DNA of 64,000 nucleotides from DASWZN01 sp036404435 (GTDB taxonomy: Bacteria; Acidobacteriota; Terriglobia; Bryobacterales; Bryobacteraceae): NCBI GenBank assembly GCA_036404435.1, contig DASWZN010000068.1:71012-135011 (forward strand), in the 5' to 3' direction. The notes under the pieces were generated by a model, which made no database searches, had not been told where the DNA came from, and was given only the letters and a program-made list of their open reading frames with translations. A program made the translations under genes and the position numbers. Every line of letters begins with the position of its first letter. The first letter of the stretch is position 1. Positions 34,754 to 41,796 of the stretch are shown piece after piece.

Positions 34754-36088
34754 GTGGCAGAATCACTGGCCAGAGAGATCATCGCGCGGCTGAAGAGTCA
34801 CGGGCACAAGGGCTACCTGGCGGGCGGGTGCGTCAGGGACCTGCTGCTGGGGCGCGAGCCGCAGGATTACGACGTGGCGACCGACGCACGTCCGGAGCAG
34901 GTGGTGTGCCTGTTTCCGGGGGCGCGGCTGGTGGGCGCGCACTTTGGCGTGGTGATCGTGCGGTCCGGTTCCGCCGAAGTCGAGGTGGCGACCTTCCGCA
35001 GCGACCATTCCTATCTGGACGGGCGGCGGCCTACCACCGTCGAGTTCGAGACCGACCCTCGGCAGGACGTCCTCCGGCGGGACTTCACGATCAACGGCCT
35101 GCTGCTCGATCCCGAAACCGGCCAGGTGCTCGATTTCATTGGCGGTCGTGAGGACCTGAAGGCGGGCATCGTCCGCGCCATCGGCGACCCCGCGGTGCGC
35201 TTCGGCGAAGACCACCTGCGGATGTTGCGCGCCATCCGGTTTGCGGCGCGGCTGGAGTTCGAGATCGAGCCGGCGACATTCGCGGCCATCCGGAGGCTGC
35301 ACGAGAAGATCGGCGCGATTTCAGCCGAGCGGATTCGCGAAGAGCTGGTGCGCATCCTTACGGAGGGTGGCGCGCGACGGGGCTTCGAGATGCTCGACGC
35401 CTCAGGGCTGCTGGCCGTCCTGCTACCGGAAGTGGCGGCGATGAAAGGCGTGGCGCAGCCGCCGGAGTTCCACCCCGAGGGCGACGTCTGGATCCACACC
35501 ATGATGACGCTCGAAGGGATGCGGCAGCCGAGCGAGACGCTGGCGCTGGGGGTGCTGCTGCACGACGTCGGCAAGCCGCCTACATTCCGCATGGCAGACC
35601 GTATACGGTTCGACGGGCACCCGGAAGTGGGCGCGCGCATGGCGGTCAACATCCTGACGCGGCTGCGGTTTCCTGGCGGAACGATCCGGCAGGTGGAGGC
35701 CCTAGTGGCGAATCACCTGCGCTTCAAGGACGCGCCGCGGATGCGGGAGAGCACGCTCAAGCGCTTCATGCGGCTGGACCGGTTCGAAGAGCACCTGGAA
35801 CTGCACCGGCTGGACTGCGCAATGAGCCACCGCATGCTCGATAACTACGAGCTCGTGAAGCGGCGGTTCAAAGAGGTGCCGGCCGAGGTGCTGAAGCCGC
35901 GGCCGCTGGTGACGGGCGACGACCTGATCGCCGCCGGGTACGCGCCGGGGCCGTCATTCGGCCATATGCTCGGGGCCGTGGAAGACGCCCAGCTCGAGGG
36001 CACGCTGGAGACGAAAGAGGACGGATTGGCCCTGGTGCGCGCACGGTTCGAGCCGCCGGACGGCCGGGAGCGTCACGCCGGCTTGTAG
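34754..36088 (+). CDS. CCA-adding enzyme / poly(A) polymerase family nucleotidyltransferase with HD domain
   Basis: A 444-residue protein. Head: GYLAGGCVRDLLLGREPQDYDVATDARPEQV, with the GG and DxD motif of class II tRNA nucleotidyltransferases, then RRDFTINGLLLDPETGQVLDFIGG and the RIRFAARLEF signature. Tail: an HD domain, EGDVWIHTMMTLEGMRQPSETLALGVLLHDVGKPP. Combined with HD, members often add CCA to tRNA and repair its ends; in species with split enzymes one member adds CC and another A. GTG 34754 or the TTG just before it must be the start, since homology begins SLAREIIARLKSHGHKGYLAGG. The 3' end overlaps the small membrane-protein gene on the other strand by 16 bp. Confidence 0.9.
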   Translation: MAESLAREIIARLKSHGHKGYLAGGCVRDLLLGREPQDYDVATDARPEQVVCLFPGARLVGAHFGVVIVRSGSAEVEVATFRSDHSYLDGRRPTTVEFETDPRQDVLRRDFTINGLLLDPETGQVLDFIGGREDLKAGIVRAIGDPAVRFGEDHLRMLRAIRFAARLEFEIEPATFAAIRRLHEKIGAISAERIREELVRILTEGGARRGFEMLDASGLLAVLLPEVAAMKGVAQPPEFHPEGDVWIHTMMTLEGMRQPSETLALGVLLHDVGKPPTFRMADRIRFDGHPEVGARMAVNILTRLRFPGGTIRQVEALVANHLRFKDAPRMRESTLKRFMRLDRFEEHLELHRLDCAMSHRMLDNYELVKRRFKEVPAEVLKPRPLVTGDDLIAAGYAPGPSFGHMLGAVEDAQLEGTLETKEDGLALVRARFEPPDGRERHAGL

Positions 36089-36210
36089 GTGAGCACCATG
36101 TAGAGAACGAGCGCCATGATGGAAAGAATGGCGAAGGCCGCGACAAACTCCAGGAGGAAAACGCGCTTGTCTTCCGAGTCCGTTTCGGCCTGGCTGTGAA
36201 GCCTGGACAC
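36073..36210 (-). CDS. Small single-span membrane protein, 45 residues
   Basis: A short gene read from GTG 36210 with an excellent GGAGGATT seven bases upstream. The product begins VSRLHSQAETDSEDKRVF and has one membrane helix, LEFVAAFAILSIMALVLYMVL, ending TYKPA. The strong ribosome-binding site and the clean helix argue for a real gene; its 3' end overlaps the nucleotidyltransferase stop on the other strand. It resembles the small membrane subunits of unknown role that sit by themselves in many genomes. No partner gene is evident. Confidence 0.6.
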   Translation of the reverse strand: MSRLHSQAETDSEDKRVFLLEFVAAFAILSIMALVLYMVLTYKPA

Positions 36211-36328
36211 GGTACAATCCTCCAAGGCTCTATTTACGCCAACGAGAAGCCGGAGTCAAGGGGTCCCGTACTGGGGGGCAGGCGGGCCACTTGGGGACCC
36301 CCATCCTGAGACCTCTCCGGGTCCGGCT

Positions 36329-36811
36329 TCAGGGCGCGCTGGTCTGATCTGGAGCGGTGAAATGTGCCGGGCAGCCGCCCCAGGGCCAGAACGTGAGCGA
36401 GCTGTCGGCGGAGTTGTACCAGAGCGTCTGATTGTCGCCCGGCCAGTCGATCGCCACAACCGTGCCCTCCCCGCAGGGGCGCACCTTGCGGATGGAGCCG
36501 GCGGCGGCGCCGGCATACGAGCCCCGCGGACCCCAATCCGCCATGAAGTCTTGAAGGGAGTAGTCCTGGCAGGGCCGCGCGCAGCCCCATTCGCGATAGG
36601 CGGCCTGGTAGTCGTGCCGGCGCAGGTCGCCCAGGAAGGTCCGGACGTGCCACCAGCCGGGGGCGAGAGGCGGCACCAGCATGGAGAGGAGCGGCAGGGC
36701 CAGATACAGAACTACACCGATTGCTACGACACCCACCGAGATGACGATCCGGCGCACGACTCGGGAGCGCCGCTCATCCGCCACCCCGTAATCTTCGAGA
36801 TAACCAGCCAT
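36329..36811 (-). CDS. Membrane-anchored hypothetical protein
   Basis: A 160-residue protein starting MAGYLEDYGVADERRSRVVRR, with one membrane helix (about 22-45, IVISVGVVAIGVVLYLALPLLSML) and a C-terminal soluble part of about 110 residues with four Cys (CARPCQDYSLQDFM, VRPCGEGTV, GGCPAHF), which may pair outside the membrane. The soluble part resembles DUF4878-like lumazine-binding/NTF2-like folds only loosely. ATG 36811 is taken because the ribosome-binding and membrane features follow directly; a longer in-frame start at 36871 overlaps the ompH 3' end. The 118 bp between it and the small membrane gene hold nothing else. Confidence 0.6.
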   Translation of the reverse strand: MAGYLEDYGVADERRSRVVRRIVISVGVVAIGVVLYLALPLLSMLVPPLAPGWWHVRTFLGDLRRHDYQAAYREWGCARPCQDYSLQDFMADWGPRGSYAGAAAGSIRKVRPCGEGTVVAIDWPGDNQTLWYNSADSSLTFWPWGGCPAHFTAPDQTSAP

Positions 36812-36830
36812 CGCGCCTCGCGCGTGCCCG

Positions 36831-37358
36831 CTACTTCGGAGGATATGCCTTGTCGTAGGCGGCCACGGCATCCTGCGTGAAGTCGAGGGCGGCCTTAAAG
36901 AAGAGCGTGCTGCCGCTGTCCACGATTACGTCGACGCCGCGCTCATCGGCCAGTTTGCGGACGACCTCCATCATGCGGCGCTGAGCGCCGGCCAGGATGT
37001 CATTGCGGACGTTGTCGACTTCCTCCTGCAAATCCTGGCTCAAGCGCTGCAAGGTGCGTTGCTTGCGCTGGCCTTCGAGGGTGAGGTCCTGCTCGACAGC
37101 GGGTGACAGCTTCCCCTGGCCCGCCTGGAGCTTCTGCTGGATGCCATCGAGGTCGGCACGAAGCTGGTCGAGCACAGTCTGGCGGGGTTTGTACTTGGCC
37201 TCCAGTTCGGAGGACGCCTTCTTGATCTCTGCGGTGGCAAGCACCGCTTGCTGCATGTTGATCACCGCGACCTTGGTTTGCGCCGAGGCCACTCCCACGG
37301 CGACAACTCCGGCCGCGGCCATAAAGATTAGACGTGCGAACGTAGTTTGACCCATCAC
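36831..37358 (-). CDS. OmpH/Skp-like periplasmic chaperone
   Basis: A 175-residue protein with a signal peptide (MMGQTTFARLIFMAAAGVVAVGVASAQ) and the OmpH pattern: VAVINMQQAVLATAEIKKASSELEAKYKPRQ, a long coiled-coil centre LRADLDGIQQKLQAGQGKLSPAVEQDLTLEGQRKQRTLQRLSQDLQEE in helical register, and RGVDVIVDSGSTLFFKAALDFT at the end. Skp trimers hold outer-membrane proteins in transit through the periplasm. In many genomes skp follows bamA; here no bam or lpx gene is near. The neighbours are groES upstream and a hypothetical downstream, all on the minus strand. Confidence 0.88.
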   Translation of the reverse strand: MMGQTTFARLIFMAAAGVVAVGVASAQTKVAVINMQQAVLATAEIKKASSELEAKYKPRQTVLDQLRADLDGIQQKLQAGQGKLSPAVEQDLTLEGQRKQRTLQRLSQDLQEEVDNVRNDILAGAQRRMMEVVRKLADERGVDVIVDSGSTLFFKAALDFTQDAVAAYDKAYPPK

Positions 37359-37406
37359 AAGAACTTCCTCAAGTCTAAAGATGCCTTCTCAGGTTAGCAC
37401 ACGGTT

Positions 37407-37697
37407 TCACTTCGACAGCACGCCGAGGATCTCGTCCTCACGGACGATGAGGTACTTCTCGCCGGTGATCTTGACGTCGGAACCCGAGTACTTGCCGAAG
37501 AGGATCCGGTCGCCAACCTTGACATCGATGGCGGCGTGCTGGCCGTCCTCGAGCAACTTGCCGTCACCGACGGCCACCACCTCGCCCTCCTGCGGTTTCT
37601 CCTTGGCGCTGTCGGGAATGATGATGCCACCTCGAACCGTCTCGGTTTCCTCGATTCGGCGGATCAACACGTGATCGTGAAGCGGACGGATGTTCAT
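37407..37697 (-). CDS. groES: Co-chaperonin GroES, without adjacent groEL
   Basis: A 96-residue 10-kDa chaperonin cap: MNIRPLHDHVLIRRIEETETVRGGIIIPDSAKEKPQEGEVVAVGDGK, with the mobile loop (TVRGGIIIPD), then VGDRILFGKYSGSDVKITGEKYLIVREDEILGVL. The usual partner groEL does not follow: the next minus-strand gene is ompH. The 210 bp before the start contain a long palindromic element rather than a CIRCE-type operator (no TTAGCACTC inverted repeat seen), so regulation is open. AGGAGG lies seven bases before the ATG. Confidence 0.97.
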   Translation of the reverse strand: MNIRPLHDHVLIRRIEETETVRGGIIIPDSAKEKPQEGEVVAVGDGKLLEDGQHAAIDVKVGDRILFGKYSGSDVKITGEKYLIVREDEILGVLSK

Positions 37698-37739
37698 TTC
37701 GAGCCTCCTTCTTTCCTGAACTCCATATTAGCTTGCGGC

Positions 37740-37902
37740 CGTGGCGCACGCTTTAGCGGCTGTTGAAAAAGTCCCTGGGCAAGCTGAAGCATGCCCCACG
37801 TGCGGCCGCAAGTCATTGGTTTGCCATGTGGGATAAGCTTCAGCTTGTCCTCTCCCAACCCCTGAGGGGACTTTTTCAGCAGCCTCTTTAGCGTGCGCCA
37901 CG
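37740..37902. mobile_element. Long imperfect palindrome, MITE-like
   Basis: The ends are inverted copies of about 38 bases: CGTGGCGCACGCT then GGCTGTTGAAAAAGTCCC on the left, and GGGGACTTTTTCAGCAGCC then AGCGTGCGCCACG on the right, with a few mismatches. A second inverted pair lies inside (CAAGCTGAAGC with GCTTCAGCTTG, and CCCCAC with GTGGGA). The whole 163 bp would fold into one cruciform. No gene is inside. The build is that of a small non-autonomous element; a bidirectional terminator role for the phosphorylase gene is also possible, as an A/T run lies in each arm. Confidence 0.65.
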
Positions 37903-37907
37903 ACCTA

Positions 37908-40352
37908 TCAACTCAGCGTCACCTCGATGGCGACCTCGGTGCGGCCGGCCGGCGGCAGCGGCACGGTCTTGCCGGCGACGGGCACGCCGTCCACGGCCAG
38001 GGCCACGCGATTGCCCTCGCCCGCGCGTTTGACCTCGATGTTGTACGTGACGCCGCGGAACTTGCGGATGGCCTTGAATCCGGCCCAGCTCTTCGGGATC
38101 ACCGGCTCGATCTCCAGGCCGTCATAGGCGGGACGGATGCCGAGGATCCACTGCGTGATGGCGTAGAAGTTCCAGGCCGCCGTGCCGGTCAGCCAGGAAT
38201 TCTTGGCTTCGCCGAAGGTCGGGGCGTCCTTTCCCGCGATCATCTGCGGGTAAACGTACGGCTCGCAGCGATGCACCTCGCTGATGCGCTCGCGCACCGA
38301 GGGATTGATGCGGCGGTAGTAGTCGTGCGCGGCGTCGCCGTTCCCCACGCGCGTCTCGGCGATGATCACCCAGGGGTTGTTGTGGCAGAAGATTCCAGCA
38401 TTCTCTTTGTAGCCGGGCGGGTAAGAAGAGATCTCGCCGAGGTGGAGGTAATAGCGGGAATAGGCGGGCTGCTGCAGCACGATGCCGTGCTCGGTGGCCA
38501 GGTGCTCGCGAACGGAGTTCAAAGCCCGCTGGGCCAGACCATCTTCCAGGCCGATGCCTGCGAGAACGCAGAAGCCCTGCGTCTCGATGAAGATCTTCCC
38601 TTCCTCGCATTCCTTCGATCCGACCTTGTGGCCGAAATCGTCGTAGGCGCGGACGAACCACTCTCCGTCCCAACCGTGCTGGCGGACGGTCTGCTCCATC
38701 TTGGCCGTCTCCGCCAGGCAGGCCAACGCCTCTTGCTCCAAGCCGCGATGACGGGCAATGGCCGCCAGTTCCTGGCCTGCGAGGACGAAGAGGCCGGCGA
38801 TGAAGACCGACTCGGCGACCTTGCCTTCCTTGTTCGTCGTGGTCTGGAAAGACTGGCCCGGCGTGTCGGAGAAGCAGTTGAGGTTGAGGCAGTCGTTCCA
38901 ATCGGCGCGGCCGATCAGGGGCAGCCCGTGCGGGCCGAGGCGCTCGAGAGTGTAGCGGAAGCTGCGCTGGAGGTGCTCGAAAAGCGGCTGCTCCGAGCCG
39001 GGCTCATTGTCGTAGGGCACGGGCTCGTCGAGAATGCTCCAGTCGCCGGTCTCCTTGAGATACGCCGCCACGCCGACGATCAGCCAGTGCGGATCGTCGT
39101 TGAAGTTGCCGCCGACGTCGTTGTTGCCGCGCTTGGTGAGCGGCTGGTATTGGTGATACGCGCCGCCGGTGGGCAGTTGCGTGGCCGCCAGGTCCAGTAT
39201 GCGCTCCCGTGCGCGCGAGGGCACCATCTGCACGAAACCCAGCAGGTCCTGGTTGGAGTCGCGGAAGCCCAGGCCGCGCCCGATCCCGGATTCGTAGAAG
39301 GACGCCGAGCGCGACATATTGAATGTCGCCATGCACTGATAGGCGTTCCAGATATTGACCATGCGGTCGGTGTGCGGGTCGGGAGTCTCAACGGCGCAGA
39401 GACTCAGCAGGCCGTCCCAGTAAGTGCGGAGCGCCTCAAAGGCCGCATCCACGTTGGCGGCGTTGCGGTACTTGGCGATCGTCGGCTTGACGGTCTTCTT
39501 GTTGATCGTCTGCGAGCCAGGCGGATCGAATTTCTGGTCCTGCGGGTTCTGGTGATAGCCCAGGATGAAAACGATCTGACGGGTTTCGCCGGGCTGGAGC
39601 GCCAGTTTCACATGGTGCGAACCGATGGGGGCCCAGCCGTGGGCCACGGAGTTCGCCGAAGCGCCGCGCTCCACAACCGCAGGGCTATCCCAGCCGCGGT
39701 AAGGCCCCAGAAAGGCTTCGCGCTGGGTGTCGAAGCCGGCCAGTTCGCTCGAGCAGGCGAAGTACGCGAAGTGATCGCGGCGCTCGCGGTATTCGGTCTT
39801 GTGATAGATCACGCCGTCGTCGATCTCCACCTGGCCGGTGCTGAAATTTCGCTGGAAGTTGGTCGCGTCGTCCTGGGCGTCCCAGAGGCAGAATTCGATC
39901 GAGGAGAACACGGATAGCGCGGCCGGCGCCGAGCGGTGGTTGGTGACGGTCAGTTGCCAGATTTCGAGGTTCTCGTCCATGGGCACGAAATACTTGGTGC
40001 GCGCCTCGATCCCCTTGTAAGTGGATCCGATGATGCTGTAGCCCATGCCGTGGCGGCAACTGTAATTCTCCAGGTTGTGGCGCGTCGGCTGCCATGAAGG
40101 CGACCAGAACTCTCCGGCGTCGTCGTCGCGCAGATACAGGTAGCGGCCGCCGAAATCGAAAGGAGCGTTGTTGTATCGGTAGCGCGTGATGCGGCGCAGG
40201 CGGGCGTCGCGGTAGAAGGAGTAACCGCCCGCGGTGTTGGAGATAAGTCCGAAGTATGCCTGACAGCCTAAGTAATTGATCCAGGGCAGCGGAGTATCCG
40301 GCCGCGTGATCACATATTCGCGTTTTTCGTCGTCAAAATGCCCAAATTGCAT
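37908..40352 (-). CDS. GH94 cellobiose phosphorylase-like enzyme
   Basis: An 814-residue cytoplasmic enzyme that would split cellobiose with phosphate to glucose 1-phosphate and glucose. It starts MQFGHFDDEKREYVITRPDTP, the typical opening, then TAGGYSFYRDARLRRITRYRYN; the (alpha/alpha)6 barrel holds the catalytic acid D484 in GRADWNDC and phosphate-site segments GGNFNDDPHWL and NNPWVIIAETRVG. ATG 40352 fits the family; an upstream in-frame start at 40409 adds 19 residues. The range of GH94 includes chitobiose and cellodextrin enzymes, so cellobiose is likely, not certain. The GH3 beta-glucosidase gene 1.4 kb away suggests shared beta-glucan use. No transporter lies near. Confidence 0.92.
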   Translation of the reverse strand: MQFGHFDDEKREYVITRPDTPLPWINYLGCQAYFGLISNTAGGYSFYRDARLRRITRYRYNNAPFDFGGRYLYLRDDDAGEFWSPSWQPTRHNLENYSCRHGMGYSIIGSTYKGIEARTKYFVPMDENLEIWQLTVTNHRSAPAALSVFSSIEFCLWDAQDDATNFQRNFSTGQVEIDDGVIYHKTEYRERRDHFAYFACSSELAGFDTQREAFLGPYRGWDSPAVVERGASANSVAHGWAPIGSHHVKLALQPGETRQIVFILGYHQNPQDQKFDPPGSQTINKKTVKPTIAKYRNAANVDAAFEALRTYWDGLLSLCAVETPDPHTDRMVNIWNAYQCMATFNMSRSASFYESGIGRGLGFRDSNQDLLGFVQMVPSRARERILDLAATQLPTGGAYHQYQPLTKRGNNDVGGNFNDDPHWLIVGVAAYLKETGDWSILDEPVPYDNEPGSEQPLFEHLQRSFRYTLERLGPHGLPLIGRADWNDCLNLNCFSDTPGQSFQTTTNKEGKVAESVFIAGLFVLAGQELAAIARHRGLEQEALACLAETAKMEQTVRQHGWDGEWFVRAYDDFGHKVGSKECEEGKIFIETQGFCVLAGIGLEDGLAQRALNSVREHLATEHGIVLQQPAYSRYYLHLGEISSYPPGYKENAGIFCHNNPWVIIAETRVGNGDAAHDYYRRINPSVRERISEVHRCEPYVYPQMIAGKDAPTFGEAKNSWLTGTAAWNFYAITQWILGIRPAYDGLEIEPVIPKSWAGFKAIRKFRGVTYNIEVKRAGEGNRVALAVDGVPVAGKTVPLPPAGRTEVAIEVTLS

Positions 40353-40454
40353 GCTCGTTGGCTCCCGATGAAGGCTTGCGGCCGATGATGAAACCGCGGG
40401 CCGGCTCACCGGGTCCCGCGAGGTTTCAGGTGTGAGTATAGCAGGTCGGCCCGC

Positions 40455-41759
40455 CTACTTCATTTCTTCCACGGCGCGTATGATCTCGCGCGCCTCGGCT
40501 TCCTTTTCGCGGGGGACGCGAACGTTCCACCATCCGGCGATGTTCCCGCTCTCCTGGCGTGCCGCGGTGTTTTGGTCCATGACGAAGAAGGGTATGCCGG
40601 CTTGCCGGAAGAGGTTCTCCAGCAAGCCGATTGCGACGCGATCTCTCATCCCGGTTCGGATTAGGACATCGAGGTCGGTGTCGGTCGAGGAGTCGCGAGC
40701 TGGTGCCGGATCGGGAAGGGGGCCCTCCGAAGGAGTATCAGGAGGCTCGGTGGACTGCTCAAGGTCGTCGTCGGCCGGCGATTCGTCGACATCGTCCCTG
40801 GGGGCTTGAGCCTTCTTTGCCTTCCGGAGCCGCAGAAAGAGATATGCCAGGCAGGCCGCGAGAACGAGCGCGGCCCAGAAGCGCCATGAGGCTCGGGCGA
40901 AATCCCAAAGCGCCAAAAGATAGGCTCCCTTGTGGTAGTAGGCCGAGGCGCGGCCGCCGTAACTTACGGCATCCGGAGCGAGGCGCAGCGCCTTGGTATA
41001 GTCCCGGATCGCTTGGTCGTATTCGCCCCGCCGGCCGTGGATCCAGGCGCGGTTGCTGTACGGCCAGGCCTCGTTCGGCTTAAGCCGGATGGCTTGGTCG
41101 AAATCAGCCAGCGCCCGGCTGTAGTCGATGTCGTGGAGGTAGCATTCACCGCGATTGTAATAAGCCCAGGCTCCGGCTCCGAGGCGGATCGCCTCGTCCA
41201 AATCCTGCTTGGCCGAGTCGTAGTCGCGCTTCTGGAGGTAGCACCAGCCGCGCCACTCGTAAGTCACGCCATCCGGCTTGAGGCGCAACGCCTCCCCGTA
41301 GTCCTGGATCGCCGCATCGTACTGGCCCCGCTTCGTGTAAACATACGCGCGGGCGCTGTAAGCCAGGGCGATGTCGGGATCGAGGAAGATCGCCTGCTCG
41401 AAATCGAGCGTCGCCCCATCGAGGTTGCCGGTGTAGAACCGTACCCAGCCGCGCCAGTAGACGGGCAGGGCGGCGTCGGGAGCGAGTTGGATGGCTCGTT
41501 CGCAGTCCGGCAAGGCCCGGGTATAGTCGTGCTTTGCCGCATAGGATTGACAGCGGCGGGCCAACACCGCGGCGAGGCCGGCGTCTGGCAGTCCACCCAG
41601 CTCGATTGCGGCCGTGCAGTGCCGAATGGCCGCACCGGGATTGCGCGCGTTGGCCAAGACGCAGAGCATGGCCTCGTTGGCCGGCGTCGCACCGTAAAGT
41701 CCGGCCCTGGCCAGAATCAGCAGAACTCCCGTCGCTCGGATCATGGAGGCAATCATCAT
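40455..41759 (-). CDS. TPR-repeat membrane protein with C-terminal DUF2007-like domain
   Basis: A 434-residue protein. A signal-like N-terminus (about 1-23) is followed by seven TPR units (about 45-290), such as YTRALPDCERAIQLAPDAALPVYWRGWVRFYTGNLDGA and YDAAIQDYGEALRLKPD, then a membrane helix (about 298-317, FWAALVLAACLAYLFLRL) with a basic inside (RKAKKAQ), an acidic Pro/Asp/Glu linker (about 325-365) and a compact end (ENLFRQAGIPFFVMDQ...GWWNVRVPREKEAEAREIIRAVEE) like putative signal-transducing DUF2007. The order puts the TPR part outside and the DUF2007-like part inside. It sits between phosphorylase and GH3 genes, but no link to glucan use is evident. ATG 41741 further in is a possible start. 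Confidence 0.75.
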   Translation of the reverse strand: MMIASMIRATGVLLILARAGLYGATPANEAMLCVLANARNPGAAIRHCTAAIELGGLPDAGLAAVLARRCQSYAAKHDYTRALPDCERAIQLAPDAALPVYWRGWVRFYTGNLDGATLDFEQAIFLDPDIALAYSARAYVYTKRGQYDAAIQDYGEALRLKPDGVTYEWRGWCYLQKRDYDSAKQDLDEAIRLGAGAWAYYNRGECYLHDIDYSRALADFDQAIRLKPNEAWPYSNRAWIHGRRGEYDQAIRDYTKALRLAPDAVSYGGRASAYYHKGAYLLALWDFARASWRFWAALVLAACLAYLFLRLRKAKKAQAPRDDVDESPADDDLEQSTEPPDTPSEGPLPDPAPARDSSTDTDLDVLIRTGMRDRVAIGLLENLFRQAGIPFFVMDQNTAARQESGNIAGWWNVRVPREKEAEAREIIRAVEEMK

Positions 41760-41796
41760 ACATCAACCGGTGGCGGAGGGCGTACCATTGTCTTGA

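Noticed and set aside
37359..37739. CIRCE heat-shock operator at groES
   Set aside because: No TTAGCACTC-N9-GAGTGCTAA inverted repeat is found upstream of groES.
37893..39917. Long + strand frame opposite the GH94 gene
   Set aside because: Complementary-frame artefact in high-GC DNA; the minus strand encodes a complete phosphorylase with catalytic motifs.
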